Assembly: GCF_002085925.2 (NCBI RefSeq) | Contig: NZ_CP053562.1 | Coordinates: forward strand, 3,485,501-3,549,500 | Direction of reading: 5' to 3' | DNA from: Thioclava electrotropha | Lineage (GTDB): Bacteria > Pseudomonadota > Alphaproteobacteria > Rhodobacterales > Rhodobacteraceae | DNA: 64,000 nucleotides | Part shown: positions 9,081 to 18,647 of the stretch, in pieces | Numbering within the stretch: position 1 is the stretch's first letter | How the letters are laid out: each line of letters opens with the position of its first letter | The notes under the pieces: generated by a model | Database searches by the model: none | What the model was told of the DNA's origin: nothing | Seen by the model: only the letters and a program-made list of their open reading frames with translations | Position numbers and translations under genes: made by a program

Positions 9081-9578
9081 ATGACGCAGCCGACCCCGCC
9101 GACCAACCCGATCCGCCCCACGGATGATGAGGCCCGCGCCTTGGCGCAAAGCCTGATCCGTGAAGCCCGGTTCGGCGCGCTTGGCACGCTCGACCCGGAT
9201 ACCGGCGCGCCGGTCGTGACACGCGTCGCCCTCGGCCCCGGCCCGCAAGGGGAACTGTTAACCTTCGTTTCCAGCCTCGCAGTACACACGACAGCCCTGC
9301 TGCAAGACCACCGGGCCGGGCTATTGCTCGGCGAGCCCGGTACAAAAGGCGATCCCCTCACCCATCCCCGCCTCTCGTTGCAGGTCGAAGCAGTTGCCAT
9401 CCACCGCGACGACGCCGCCTTCCCGGCGATGCGAGACCGCTGGCTCTCCGATCATCCGAAATCGAAGCTCTATATCGACCTGCCCGATTTCTTTTTCTTC
9501 GATCTCCGCGCGACCTCGGCGGCTCTCAATGGCGGCTTCGGCCGCGCCTTTCGTCTGACGCCCGCAGACCTGACATAA
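9081..9578 (+). CDS. Pyridoxamine 5'-phosphate oxidase-like (HugZ-type) FMN-binding protein
   Basis: 165 residues, a single split-barrel domain of the PNPOx-like family. The order is ARFGALGTLDPDTGAPVVTRV, then a strand pair ending LTFVSSLAVHT, then ARLLLGEP-type and DPLTHPRLSL motifs typical of HugZ-like flavin or haem-utilisation proteins. It lacks the C-terminal DUF2470 domain of full-length HugZ. The start at 9081 has an aaggag ribosome site; an in-frame upstream ATG at 8976 has none and its extension is Arg-rich and unlike a protein. Substrate unknown. Confidence 0.82.
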   Translation: MTQPTPPTNPIRPTDDEARALAQSLIREARFGALGTLDPDTGAPVVTRVALGPGPQGELLTFVSSLAVHTTALLQDHRAGLLLGEPGTKGDPLTHPRLSLQVEAVAIHRDDAAFPAMRDRWLSDHPKSKLYIDLPDFFFFDLRATSAALNGGFGRAFRLTPADLT

Positions 9579-9662
9579 AAACAGCGCGCAGGACTTTCGC
9601 CCCACGCGCCGCCTTGCCGATCCGCCCGCCCCGGCCCGGATCGGCCCCGCCCTTGCATCCCG

Positions 9663-11954
9663 TCAGATCGGGTTATCCATCCGCAGCGTAACCTGCAGCC
9701 GCCCCTTCGCCGCCTCCGGCCAGTTCACCGTGATCTGGTTCTTGGCCGCGCCCTGTTCCACCGCGACATAGGGCATCGCATCGATCCGCGCCCCCGAGCC
9801 GTCGCGAACCATGCCCTCAGCGATCAGACTCTGCACATTGCGCGCCCAGCCCCCGAAGGGCAGATACTGGCTCGCATCCACCGTCCAGACCGATTGCGCC
9901 GTGGACTGGTTCACCTCGACCATCACCGGGTTCTGCGAGATGTCGTTGATCGCGTTGAACATATTCGCCTCGAAGACCACGTTGCGTACCCGCGAGCGGT
10001 CGATATCCGCAAAACTCGTGTCGATCTTCTCGATCCGGTCGACACTGCCGTTGAGCGACTTGAACACGTTGTTCGTCACGCTCAGCCCTTGGATGAAATG
10101 CCCCGGCCCATAGGGCTTGATCGACAGCCAAGTGAACCACGGCGCGACATTGATGCATACGCAGGTATTGCCCGTCACCGTCAGCCCGCCAAAGCTGTAT
10201 TCACTCGCGAAATCCGGCTCTGCGTCATGCTCGTTGGTCCACTCGATCACCGAGTTGTCGATGTAATTGCCGGTCACCGCCGACTGCACATTGGTCTGGG
10301 TAAAGACCAGCCCCGCCACGCGCACGCCATTGCTTTCCTCGTCGCCCTGAAACCAGTGATTGCCGACGATCAGATGCCCTGAGCCATTCAGCACGAAACT
10401 GGTCCCGAAGCGCACGAAGCGCGAGTCGCGGATCTTCGAGTCATTGGCATTCACGTTCAGCACCATCGACTTTCGATCCTGCGCGGGCACCAGCATCTCG
10501 TCCGACAGGAACTGACAGCCATCGATCAGCAGGTCCTGACACCCACGCCCGATCGAGGTGATCGCGCGATCCTTGGGCCGCACCACATAGCTGTCGCGGA
10601 TCTGGAACATCTGCCCGTCAGGCGCCAGCATGATGCAGCTCGCCGCGCCGTTGCAGAGGAATTCCACATTGGCGATGTTGAACCGGTCGAGCTTCTCCAT
10701 CCCCGAGAAATCCAGCACATATTGATGGCGCGTGAACGTGTAGGTGCGCGTGCCCGACCCGCCATAAAGCGGCTGCGAAAGATACAGTGTCTGCGCGCCG
10801 ATATTCTTCGACTTCACATAGACCTCGCGCCCGACTCCAGTGCCGGTGATCCGCGCGCCCACCGGGATGTTCGCGATATTGGCGACCGAAGTCAGCTGCA
10901 TCGACTGGCTCACCGAATAGCTCGCCTGCGACGTCACCACCTCATCGTCCCAGGCAGAGCCCGCGATCACGTTGATCTGCCCGTTCTGCAGAACCCGGCG
11001 GTTGGAAAAGCTCGTAAGGTCCGGCGCGATCTCCTCGATGCGGATCGGTTCGGTCACCTCGACGCGGCGCCCTTTCAGGTCGAGCACGTTGTGATCGGTA
11101 TAGCCGAACAGCGCCTGCAGCGCCTTCTTGAAGCCCGCCAGCTCATCGCCGAAAGCCGCCGCATAGGTCGGAAAGTCGAAGGACGACATCAGCGCCAGTT
11201 TCGCTGCGACCGGCATCACCAGCGTGCCCACGAATTCGACCGGCGACGAGATCGAAATCGTGCTGCCCAGGTAATAAACGCCCTCCGAGACGAAAACCTT
11301 GCGCCCGTTCGCCGCCTGATCGGCCGCGTTGAACGCCGCGAAATTGTCGGTCGTCCCGTCGCCCACCGCGCCGTAATCGCGCACATCCACCCAGCCCATC
11401 AGGTCACGCAGGAAAGCCTCGGTCACATCCTCGATCTCGATATCGTCGATGCGCACCACGCCGCCATTCGCGCCGGTCAGGTCCAGCCCGAAATACCCGT
11501 AGACCGCATCCAGCCCCCACGGCATATCGACACCGTCGCGCGAGCCGGTCCCGACGATCGCCGAGACCTCGACCACCGCGCCATAGCTTTGCAGCGCGAC
11601 CATCGGACCGACTTCGACCACGCCGGTCACATGGGCACCCGACCCCGTCGCCGCATAGCCCGCGACGCGGACCTCCGGCAGGTTGCCGCTGACCGCCTTC
11701 ACCCGCGCCCGGATGCGCAGGTAAGTCCCGGGCAGGATCGGCGTGTCGCCCATGTAGCGCAGCTTCTGCACCGTCTGCGTCTTGAGCATCTCCAGACAGC
11801 CGCCGAAATCCGCATCCGCCGGAACCAGCACGGCATTGCCCGTGCTCTCATAGGTCGTGGAGCCCGGCGTGCCATCCTCGCTCGACCATTGATCCAGCCC
11901 TTCGGCGAATGCGGGCGGGGTCAGCACCAGCCCTTCGGTAATCGCGACGTTCAT
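9663..11954 (-). CDS. Parallel beta-helix protein with pectate-lyase-3 (tailspike-like) fold
   Basis: 763 residues. An N-terminal all-beta, jelly-roll-like region (about 1-185) leads into WVDVRDYGAVGDGTTDNFAAF (about 190-210), the hallmark of the Pectate_lyase_3/GH28-related family. A long right-handed beta-helix rich in Asn turns follows, and the C-terminus is a small beta domain. There is no signal peptide. Such proteins occur as phage tail fibres and as polysaccharide-acting proteins in Rhodobacterales; no phage genes lie nearby. I chose the start at 11954 for its gagg ribosome site; an ATG 27 bases upstream gives a poor extension. Catalytic residues could not be assigned. Confidence 0.75.
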   Translation of the reverse strand: MNVAITEGLVLTPPAFAEGLDQWSSEDGTPGSTTYESTGNAVLVPADADFGGCLEMLKTQTVQKLRYMGDTPILPGTYLRIRARVKAVSGNLPEVRVAGYAATGSGAHVTGVVEVGPMVALQSYGAVVEVSAIVGTGSRDGVDMPWGLDAVYGYFGLDLTGANGGVVRIDDIEIEDVTEAFLRDLMGWVDVRDYGAVGDGTTDNFAAFNAADQAANGRKVFVSEGVYYLGSTISISSPVEFVGTLVMPVAAKLALMSSFDFPTYAAAFGDELAGFKKALQALFGYTDHNVLDLKGRRVEVTEPIRIEEIAPDLTSFSNRRVLQNGQINVIAGSAWDDEVVTSQASYSVSQSMQLTSVANIANIPVGARITGTGVGREVYVKSKNIGAQTLYLSQPLYGGSGTRTYTFTRHQYVLDFSGMEKLDRFNIANVEFLCNGAASCIMLAPDGQMFQIRDSYVVRPKDRAITSIGRGCQDLLIDGCQFLSDEMLVPAQDRKSMVLNVNANDSKIRDSRFVRFGTSFVLNGSGHLIVGNHWFQGDEESNGVRVAGLVFTQTNVQSAVTGNYIDNSVIEWTNEHDAEPDFASEYSFGGLTVTGNTCVCINVAPWFTWLSIKPYGPGHFIQGLSVTNNVFKSLNGSVDRIEKIDTSFADIDRSRVRNVVFEANMFNAINDISQNPVMVEVNQSTAQSVWTVDASQYLPFGGWARNVQSLIAEGMVRDGSGARIDAMPYVAVEQGAAKNQITVNWPEAAKGRLQVTLRMDNPI

Positions 11955-12207
11955 CTGCAATCCTCTTGTCCATGTTCCCACCCGCGCGCCCCTTGCCGTA
12001 CCAATTGCGCGCCGGGACCGACCGAAAGCGCCCGCGCTTCGGCCCGAACAGAGCTAGAAGGAAAGGTTAAAGAAGACCTGAGAGGGCCGTTCGCAGCCTC
12101 TGGTCACGGCCTGCGCTCCCGCTGCCCCTCCCGCTTCGCAGGTGACAGCGTCATGCGCCTGACATATCCTCGCGCCACATCGGGTGTGCAGCCAAGAGGA
12201 GCCGCAG

Positions 12208-13062
12208 ATGGTTTACGCCATATCCCCCGACGACAAGACCCCGACGAAAGCCCTGCGCCGCATCGCGCGCAGCGAGCTTGGGACAGCCGTTAAACTGGCC
12301 GACAAGCCCGACCCGTCGGTTCACGCCCTGCGCAAAGCGATCAAGAAGACCCGCGGCTTGATCCGACTCTTCGCGCCGCATTTCTCCGATTTTCACAAGG
12401 AGAACGACGCCTTGGCCGAAGCCGCCCGGGGCATTTCCGGCCTGCGCGACGACGAAGTAATGCGCGCCTCGCTTATCCGGCTCGGGCGCGAAGGGCCTGA
12501 TCTCGACGGTGCGTCGGCCGCCCGTGCAATGCTCGACGCGCTGCCCGTGACCCCGCCCCCGAAGGAAGGCGATATCTCGACATTCGCGAAACGCGTCACG
12601 GAAATCCGCAAACGCGCGAAGGATTGGGACGTCACCGAAAAGGGCTGGCCCGCCTATGAGGCCGGATTGTACGAGACGCTGAAAGATTGCCGCAAGCGTC
12701 TGAAAACCTCTCAGAAATCAAGGGCTGGCTTAGACCTGCACCATTGGCGGACGCGGGTGAAGCAGCACTGGTATCACACGCGACTGCTCGCCCCGATCTG
12801 GCCAGAAATGCTGCATCCGCGCGAAGACGCACTCGACACTTTGGGAGAGTTGATCGGCGACCATCACGATCTGCATGTGCTCGAGACGAAAGTGCCGCAG
12901 CATCTCGACCCGGAAAGGGCCGAGGCCTTGCTTGCATTGATCCGCGCCGAGTCCGCCCGGCTGGAGGCAGAGGCCTTCACTCTCGGCGCCAGGATATTCG
13001 CCGAGCCCCCCGAGCCGCTTTGCGACCGCTGGGGGGCTTGGTTCGATCTCTGGAAAGCTTAG
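12208..13062 (+). CDS. CHAD domain protein
   Basis: 284 residues. The CHAD (conserved histidine alpha-helical) domain spans nearly all of it. Its repeated His/basic helices are visible as [19 protein letters not shown] near the N-terminus, [18 protein letters not shown] in the middle, and [16 protein letters not shown] domains bind polyphosphate; the fused CYTH phosphatase domain seen in some relatives is absent. The ATG at 12208 follows an aagagga site. The stop codon overlaps that of the converging lysS gene. Confidence 0.9.
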   Translation: MVYAISPDDKTPTKALRRIARSELGTAVKLADKPDPSVHALRKAIKKTRGLIRLFAPHFSDFHKENDALAEAARGISGLRDDEVMRASLIRLGREGPDLDGASAARAMLDALPVTPPPKEGDISTFAKRVTEIRKRAKDWDVTEKGWPAYEAGLYETLKDCRKRLKTSQKSRAGLDLHHWRTRVKQHWYHTRLLAPIWPEMLHPREDALDTLGELIGDHHDLHVLETKVPQHLDPERAEALLALIRAESARLEAEAFTLGARIFAEPPEPLCDRWGAWFDLWKA

Positions 13063-14705
13063 TCGACCAGTTCGCCCGCCAGCGCCCGCTCGATCAGGGC
13101 GACCGTTTCATCGACACCGTAAAGCGCGATGAACCCGCCGAAGCGCGGTCCTTGGCTCTGGCCCAACAGCACCTCGTAGAGCGCCTTGAACCAATCGCGC
13201 AGGTTCGCGAATTCGTGGTTCTTGCCGACCGCGAAAACGACCGTCTGCAGGAACTCGTCGCTATGGAAATCGGCCTCCGGCAGCGGCTCTTCGTTGCCTG
13301 CCGCCGCGTTCTTGCGCGCGATCTGATCGAGCGCCGCCTCTTCCGATTTCAGCGCCTTGGCAAGATCTTCCAGCGCGGCACGTTCGGAGGCGTCGGGCGC
13401 ACGGAAGACCAGCGTCGGCTTCACGAAATCCTCGAAATACTTCAGCGCGAAGCCTGCCGCCTGATCGAGATCGGGATTGCCTTCCGGGCTCGCCTCGGGC
13501 GCGTAGCGCTTGATGAAGCCCCACAGCCCTTCCTTCTCGGTCGCGCCCGCGACGCTCGCGAGGTTCAACAGCATCGCGAAAGGCACCACCATCCGGCTCT
13601 CGGGCGGGTTGCCGCCGTGGATGTGCCAGACCGGGTTGTTCACCTGCTGCTCGATCGGCTGATCGGGATAGGCGCGCAGCTGCTGGTGATATTCGTCCAC
13701 CGCCTTCGGGATCACGTCGAAATGCATCCGCTTCGCGGTCTTCGGCTTGAGATACATGAAGTAGCTCAAGGATTCCGTCGCCGCATAGGTCAGCCACTCG
13801 TCGATCGACAGGCCATTGCCCTTCGACTTCGAGATCTTCTCACCATTCGCATCGAGGAACAGCTCGTAGGTGAAGTGCTCCGGCGCACGCCCACCCAGCA
13901 CGCGGCAGATGCCGTCATAGATCGGCGTGTTGGTCGAGTGGTCCTTGCCATACATCTCGAAATCGACGCCGAGCGCGGCCCAACGCATCCCGAAATCGGG
14001 TTTCCACTGCAGCTTCACATTGCCGCCGGTGACCGGCAGCGTCCATTCGCGCCCATCCTCGTCGTCGAAGGTCACGGTGCCGTCGCGCGCATTGACCTCC
14101 TTCATCGGAACGTAGAGCACGCGGCCCGTCTCGGGATGGATCGGCAGGAAGCACGAATAGGTCTGCTGACGCTCTTCGCGCAGCGACTTCAGCATGATTT
14201 CCATGATCTGATCGTATTCGTAAGCCGATTTGATCAGCATCTCGTCGAACCGACCCGACTTGTAGTAATCGGTCGCGCTCGCGAATTCATACTCGAACCC
14301 GAAGGTGTCGAGGAAACGGCGCAGCATCGCGTTGTTGTGGTTGCCGAAGCTGTCGAACTCGCCGAACGGATCAGGCACCGAGGTCAGCGGCTTTTGCTCA
14401 TGCTGGCGCAGCATGTCCTGATTGGGCACGTTGCTCGGCACCTTCCGCATCCCGTCCATATCGTCCGAGAAGCACAGAAGCTTCGTCGGGATGTCCGAGA
14501 TCAGCTCGAAGGCGCGACGGATCATCGTGGTGCGCGCAACTTCGCCAAACGTGCCGATATGCGGCAGACCCGACGGCCCATAGCCCGTCTCGAACAGGAC
14601 GTAACCCTTTTCCGGGTCCCGTTTCTCGTAACGCTTGAGCACCCGGCGGGCTTCCTCGAAGGGCCAGGCCTTGGATTTCATCGCAGCGTCACGCAAGCTC
14701 GTCAT
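13059..14705 (-). CDS. lysS: Lysyl-tRNA synthetase, class I
   Basis: 548 residues. It charges tRNA-Lys in the cytoplasm. This is the class I form (LysRS-I) found in archaea and many alphaproteobacteria rather than the E. coli class II type. The HIGH-equivalent signature is [12 protein letters not shown] (near residue 45) and the KMSKS-equivalent is KISKSKGNG (about 280). The ATG at 14705 follows a gagg site six bases away; an ATG at 14717 has no ribosome site. Convergent with the CHAD gene, with overlapping stop codons. Confidence 0.95.
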   Translation of the reverse strand: MTSLRDAAMKSKAWPFEEARRVLKRYEKRDPEKGYVLFETGYGPSGLPHIGTFGEVARTTMIRRAFELISDIPTKLLCFSDDMDGMRKVPSNVPNQDMLRQHEQKPLTSVPDPFGEFDSFGNHNNAMLRRFLDTFGFEYEFASATDYYKSGRFDEMLIKSAYEYDQIMEIMLKSLREERQQTYSCFLPIHPETGRVLYVPMKEVNARDGTVTFDDEDGREWTLPVTGGNVKLQWKPDFGMRWAALGVDFEMYGKDHSTNTPIYDGICRVLGGRAPEHFTYELFLDANGEKISKSKGNGLSIDEWLTYAATESLSYFMYLKPKTAKRMHFDVIPKAVDEYHQQLRAYPDQPIEQQVNNPVWHIHGGNPPESRMVVPFAMLLNLASVAGATEKEGLWGFIKRYAPEASPEGNPDLDQAAGFALKYFEDFVKPTLVFRAPDASERAALEDLAKALKSEEAALDQIARKNAAAGNEEPLPEADFHSDEFLQTVVFAVGKNHEFANLRDWFKALYEVLLGQSQGPRFGGFIALYGVDETVALIERALAGELVD

Positions 14706-14810
14706 TGCATACCTCATGAAGGCGCCCCGTGCGCCCAGTCGCGCCTGACCTATTGAAGCGGACGGGGACAGTCAATAATTAGCACTCGAACACTATCAAG
14801 GAGCTCCCAC

Positions 14811-15233
14811 GTGCCCGACGTTCTCGCCTCGCTTTCGCCCCAAGACGCGCTCGTCGCCGTGATGGTCGCGATTTCCGCCGCCGATGAGGACGTGCCGACC
14901 TCCGAACTCGTCGCAATCGAGCGGATAGTGAACCACATGCCGATCTTCGCGGGCTATGATTTCGACCGCGTCTCGCGGGTCTCCCGCTCGGTCTTCACGC
15001 TTTTCGAAGAAGAAGATGGGCTCGAGGCGCTGTTCGGCCTGATCCGCGACGCGCTGCCCGAACATATTTTCGAAACCGCGTATGCGCTGGCCTGCGATGT
15101 GGCCGCCGCAGATGGTACGATCCGTCAAACCGAACTACGTCTTCTCGAAGAAATTCGCGGTGAGTTGGCGATCGACCGGCTGCACGCCGTCGCCATCGAA
15201 TGGGGTGCAAAAGTGCGCCACGTCACGCTCTGA
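14811..15233 (+). CDS. TerB-family (tellurite resistance-like) protein
   Basis: 140 residues, all helical, with two acidic metal-binding-like turns typical of TerB folds: VAISAADEDVPTSEL near residues 19-33 and CDVAAADGTIRQTEL near 93-107. Starts with GTG, supported by aaggag at correct spacing; no in-frame ATG would keep the first motif. Stand-alone TerB proteins are common in alphaproteobacteria and usually have no tested role in tellurite resistance. Divergent from lysS. Confidence 0.85.
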   Translation: MPDVLASLSPQDALVAVMVAISAADEDVPTSELVAIERIVNHMPIFAGYDFDRVSRVSRSVFTLFEEEDGLEALFGLIRDALPEHIFETAYALACDVAAADGTIRQTELRLLEEIRGELAIDRLHAVAIEWGAKVRHVTL

Positions 15234-15297
15234 TCGGACGATAGAGTCCCGGCGAGAAAACCTGACGACCGCCCCGCCGTCCGGGTGGAGCTGCCCC

Positions 15298-16725
15298 TCA
15301 GCCGTAAATCCCGGCCCAACGCTCCAACAGCTGGCTCTGAAGGATTTTCGACGCCCGCACCCATTGGACCTGCCCCGGCGGGCGCGGCGCCGAGCCCGCA
15401 CGACGACGCCGGTTTAGATCGGCGGTGAAGATCGCGAAGACCAGTTCGGTGCCATCAGGCGCGGTCATATAGCCCGCCAAAGTCGACACGAAATTCAGCG
15501 TCCCGGTCTTGGCATCGACGCGGAACGGCTGGGCCGGCATGTTCTTGCCCGTCGCATCGCGCAGCTTGAATGGCTTCATCAAACTGCGCAGCCCCATCGG
15601 CGCACCGAGATTGCGCAGCGCCGCCACCATGTCCTGCGGCGAAAGCTCGGCATCGGCCCGCAGCCCGGAATGGTCGGTGAAACGGGCCGAGCGCGCGCCC
15701 GTGCGCTGCTGCAGCCATTGGGTCATCATCTGCCCCGATTGCTTCAGCGAACTCCCCGCACCCAACCGCTTGCTTACCGTCATGCCCACCGCTTCCGCGG
15801 TGATATTGGTCGAATATTTCATCATCTCGCGCAGAACCGGCACAAGCGGATCGCTGCCATGGCTCACCAGAACCGTACCGCCGGGCAGGTTGCGGACCTC
15901 TTCCGGCGCGGGCAGCGGTGTGCCCTGCGCGCGGGCCAATGTCTGAAACACGTCGCCCGCATAGGCCGCTGGATGGCGCACCGGCAACCACCGGCTTCCG
16001 CCACGCCCCAAGGCCGCCGAGGCGACCGTCCAATGCTCGACCCCGCCGCGATCGGAATAGGTGAAAGTGGGCGAGGAGCGTTTCGCGATCGACGCCTTCG
16101 CGGTATAGGCCTGCGGCTGCACGTCGCGCCCGCGCGCATCCATGCTCAGCGCCCAGCCGCTACCGGAGCGCCGCCACTGGAAATGCACGCGATTGAAGTT
16201 CAGCATCAGCCCGGAGATCGACGGGTTGTAGCCCGCGAAGATCGGCTGATCGTTCGCAATCTCGTTCTTGTAGGGCAGCGCCCCGGCCCAAGTCAGGAAA
16301 CGCCCCGTGACGCCCTGCACTCCCTTCGCCGCCAGCGACTTCGCCATCGCGTTCAAATCGTCAGTCGTCAGCGTCGGATCGCCCCCGCCCGCGAGGATCA
16401 GATCCCCCTGAATGCGCCCGCCAGAGATCGGGCCGGTCGCGATCAACTGCGTGCCAAAACAGAAATCGCCGCCCAGTTGCTCCATCGCATAGAGCGAGGT
16501 GATCGATTTGAGCGCGGAGGCGGGCGGCATCGCCTGGCCTGCATTGCGCTGTTCGAGGATCTGGCCGCTCTTCAGGTCCGCGACGACATAGCCCACATCG
16601 CCGCTGAGCCCGGCCATCCGGACCAATTCGGCTGCCGCGACCGTCTGTCCGAAGCCCGTTTTCGGAGTGGCGAAAAGCGCGGCGCCACCCAGCAATGCGA
16701 AGCGGCGCGATATCGATAGCGGCAT
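15298..16725 (-). CDS. dacB: D-alanyl-D-alanine carboxypeptidase/endopeptidase (PBP4, peptidase S13)
   Basis: 475 residues. A periplasmic peptidoglycan hydrolase that trims or cleaves peptide cross-links. The N-terminus is a Tat-like or Sec signal (SISRRFALLGGAALFA). The active-site triad motifs are intact: SALK (Ser70, Lys73), the SxN motif in MKYSTNITAEA, and KTG in VDAKTGTLNF. The S13 insert domain separates the first two. A gggagga ribosome site supports the start. It follows nadD by about 50 bases on the same strand. Confidence 0.92.
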   Translation of the reverse strand: MPLSISRRFALLGGAALFATPKTGFGQTVAAAELVRMAGLSGDVGYVVADLKSGQILEQRNAGQAMPPASALKSITSLYAMEQLGGDFCFGTQLIATGPISGGRIQGDLILAGGGDPTLTTDDLNAMAKSLAAKGVQGVTGRFLTWAGALPYKNEIANDQPIFAGYNPSISGLMLNFNRVHFQWRRSGSGWALSMDARGRDVQPQAYTAKASIAKRSSPTFTYSDRGGVEHWTVASAALGRGGSRWLPVRHPAAYAGDVFQTLARAQGTPLPAPEEVRNLPGGTVLVSHGSDPLVPVLREMMKYSTNITAEAVGMTVSKRLGAGSSLKQSGQMMTQWLQQRTGARSARFTDHSGLRADAELSPQDMVAALRNLGAPMGLRSLMKPFKLRDATGKNMPAQPFRVDAKTGTLNFVSTLAGYMTAPDGTELVFAIFTADLNRRRRAGSAPRPPGQVQWVRASKILQSQLLERWAGIYG

Positions 16726-16776
16726 GGCGATTCCTCCCTCGGCGTCAATCCGAGCGTAGCGCGCCCCGCACCGTCT

Positions 16777-17394
16777 TCAAGCGGGTGTCGATGCCCGCCA
16801 GCCGCCTTTCTCGCGAATTTCCGTGGAGGAAAGAGACGACATCGGAATGTTGACGAAGCACCAGCGCGGCGCCGGCCCGTCGAGGAGGCGCTGCGAGGCG
16901 ACCGCGGGCAATTCGGCCCCCGCATAAATGCGCGCCGCGCGCGCCCAGCGCCCCGGCATCCGCCAGCCCGGACGCGCCAGCACACCGACCGGCACGCTCT
17001 CCATGATCGTGCGCCAATGATCCCAGCGGTCGAACTGCACGAGGTTATCGGCCCCCATCAGCCACGCGAAATCCACGCCGGGATAGAGCGCGCGCAGCCG
17101 CGTTATCGTGTCGGCGGTGTAACGCGTTCCGAGCCGCGCTTCGAGGTCAGTCACCACCACTCGCGGATCTCCGCCAAGGCTCGCCCGCGCGCTCGCGATG
17201 CGCTGATCGAGCGGCGCGGGCCCATGCGCCTTGAGCGGGTTGCCGGGGCTCACGATCCACCAGACCCGATCAAGATTGAAGCGGCGCAGCGCCTCACGCG
17301 TGATCAGGACGTGACCTTCATGCGCCGGATCAAACGACCCGCCCAGAAGACCGATGCGCTGTCCGGCGCGAGCATAGGGGAAACCTTGTCTCAT
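16777..17394 (-). CDS. nadD: Nicotinate-nucleotide adenylyltransferase
   Basis: 205 residues. It joins nicotinate mononucleotide and ATP to deamido-NAD in NAD biosynthesis. The nucleotidyltransferase signature [15 protein letters not shown] (about 16-30) carries the HxGH-type motif as HEGH, and the C-terminal ISSTEIR-like motif appears as [10 protein letters not shown]. In many relatives rsfS and rlmH lie next to nadD; here dacB follows instead. Confidence 0.93.
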   Translation of the reverse strand: MRQGFPYARAGQRIGLLGGSFDPAHEGHVLITREALRRFNLDRVWWIVSPGNPLKAHGPAPLDQRIASARASLGGDPRVVVTDLEARLGTRYTADTITRLRALYPGVDFAWLMGADNLVQFDRWDHWRTIMESVPVGVLARPGWRMPGRWARAARIYAGAELPAVASQRLLDGPAPRWCFVNIPMSSLSSTEIREKGGWRASTPA

Positions 17395-17444
17395 GCGCTG
17401 CCCTTACCCGAAGGCGACCGGTCAGGAAAAGAGCGTTTGTGCGC

Positions 17445-18647
17445 CTAAGGCGCGGAGCCGGGTGACGTCCCCGGCCCATCCTCGACGTTTTCGACAGGCC
17501 CGGACCCGAAGCGAAGACATCCGCGCCCTGCGGTCTTCGCGGCATAGGTCGCCCTGTCGACATCATTCTGCAGCGCCTCGATCTCGAGGTTCTCGTAGTC
17601 GCGCGACGACACAGCGCCGAGCGATCCCGAGACCAGACATTCCTGCCCCCGATACCATTTCGGCGCTTCGAGCTGCTCGATGATGCGTGCCGCGAGCGCG
17701 CCGATCTCCGCGCGGCTCGGATTACCACGCAAGAGAACGAGGAACTCGTCGCCGCCCATGCGTGCAACCAGATCACCGCCGCGCACGCTTTCACACAGAT
17801 TGCGGGCCACCAGTTGCAACACGTAATCCCCCGCCGCATGGCCTTGCGTATCATTGATCGTCTTGAAGTGATCGAGGTCGATCTGCAGCAAAGCGAAATT
17901 CGCCAGCCCGTTCGTCGCGTGGTCGACGGCCCGCGCGAGCGCCTGAGCCATGGCCCTGCGGTTGGCGAGTTTCGTCAGCGGATCGCTCAACGCCTGATCT
18001 TCCGCCGCTTTGCGCGCCTGATCAAGGCGCCCGGTCAGAGCCCGCAACTCTTCAAGCACGAGCGATTTCGCTTCCTGCAGATACAGCATTTCCATCGCGA
18101 GATCGGCGGCGGAAAAATCGTGTTCGGTCAGGTCGAATTCCGCCACGAGTTCGCGCAGGTGAATACCGAAGCTGAAATTAAGGAGCATATCGCCCCCCGC
18201 CAGCGTCGGCGCGCCCCCCTGAACTGGCTGACCCGCGTGGCTCACCAGCGCGCCGCGCAGGCTTACCTGTGGGCGCATGCGAAGGGTGACATGCAGCATC
18301 TCCTCCGCCGTCATGGCCCCGAGCGAGCGCCCGCAGCGCCCGATCTGGCTATCGCAATCAACAGCACCGCAACTTGAGCGCAGCTCTTTCGGGCACATTC
18401 GCACCGCCCCGCCGCGCCGCGCGACCGAGAAAAACCGCGAGAACGGCGCGCCGACGATCTGGGCATCCGGCACCCCCAGAACCTTGCGCAACGTGCGCCC
18501 GACTCCAAGGATGCAGGCCCGCTCGTCGAGCCAGAGAAACATCGGCAAAAGCCCGGTCAACAGCGTTAGCCAATAGGCTTGCGCGCCCCGATCAGGGGGA
18601 GGCTGTGCGGCCAGTCGCGTGACAGTGTTCTCGCCCGGCACGCTCAT
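17445..18647 (-). CDS. HNOBA-GGDEF diguanylate cyclase (H-NOX-associated)
   Basis: About 400 residues. The N-terminal half (about 25-185) matches the haem-NO-binding-associated (HNOBA) PAS-like domain, with ILGVGRTLRKVLG and ending in the signalling helix LTEHDFSAADLAMEMLYL. A coiled-coil leads to a C-terminal GGDEF domain (about 215-380). The active site MGGDEF is intact, and an inhibitory RxxD (RGGD) lies five residues before it, so it should make c-di-GMP with product inhibition. The start overlaps the stop of the H-NOX-like gene (TGATG), so both products are made together. GTG at 18650 is an alternative start. Confidence 0.88.
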   Translation of the reverse strand: MSVPGENTVTRLAAQPPPDRGAQAYWLTLLTGLLPMFLWLDERACILGVGRTLRKVLGVPDAQIVGAPFSRFFSVARRGGAVRMCPKELRSSCGAVDCDSQIGRCGRSLGAMTAEEMLHVTLRMRPQVSLRGALVSHAGQPVQGGAPTLAGGDMLLNFSFGIHLRELVAEFDLTEHDFSAADLAMEMLYLQEAKSLVLEELRALTGRLDQARKAAEDQALSDPLTKLANRRAMAQALARAVDHATNGLANFALLQIDLDHFKTINDTQGHAAGDYVLQLVARNLCESVRGGDLVARMGGDEFLVLLRGNPSRAEIGALAARIIEQLEAPKWYRGQECLVSGSLGAVSSRDYENLEIEALQNDVDRATYAAKTAGRGCLRFGSGPVENVEDGPGTSPGSAP

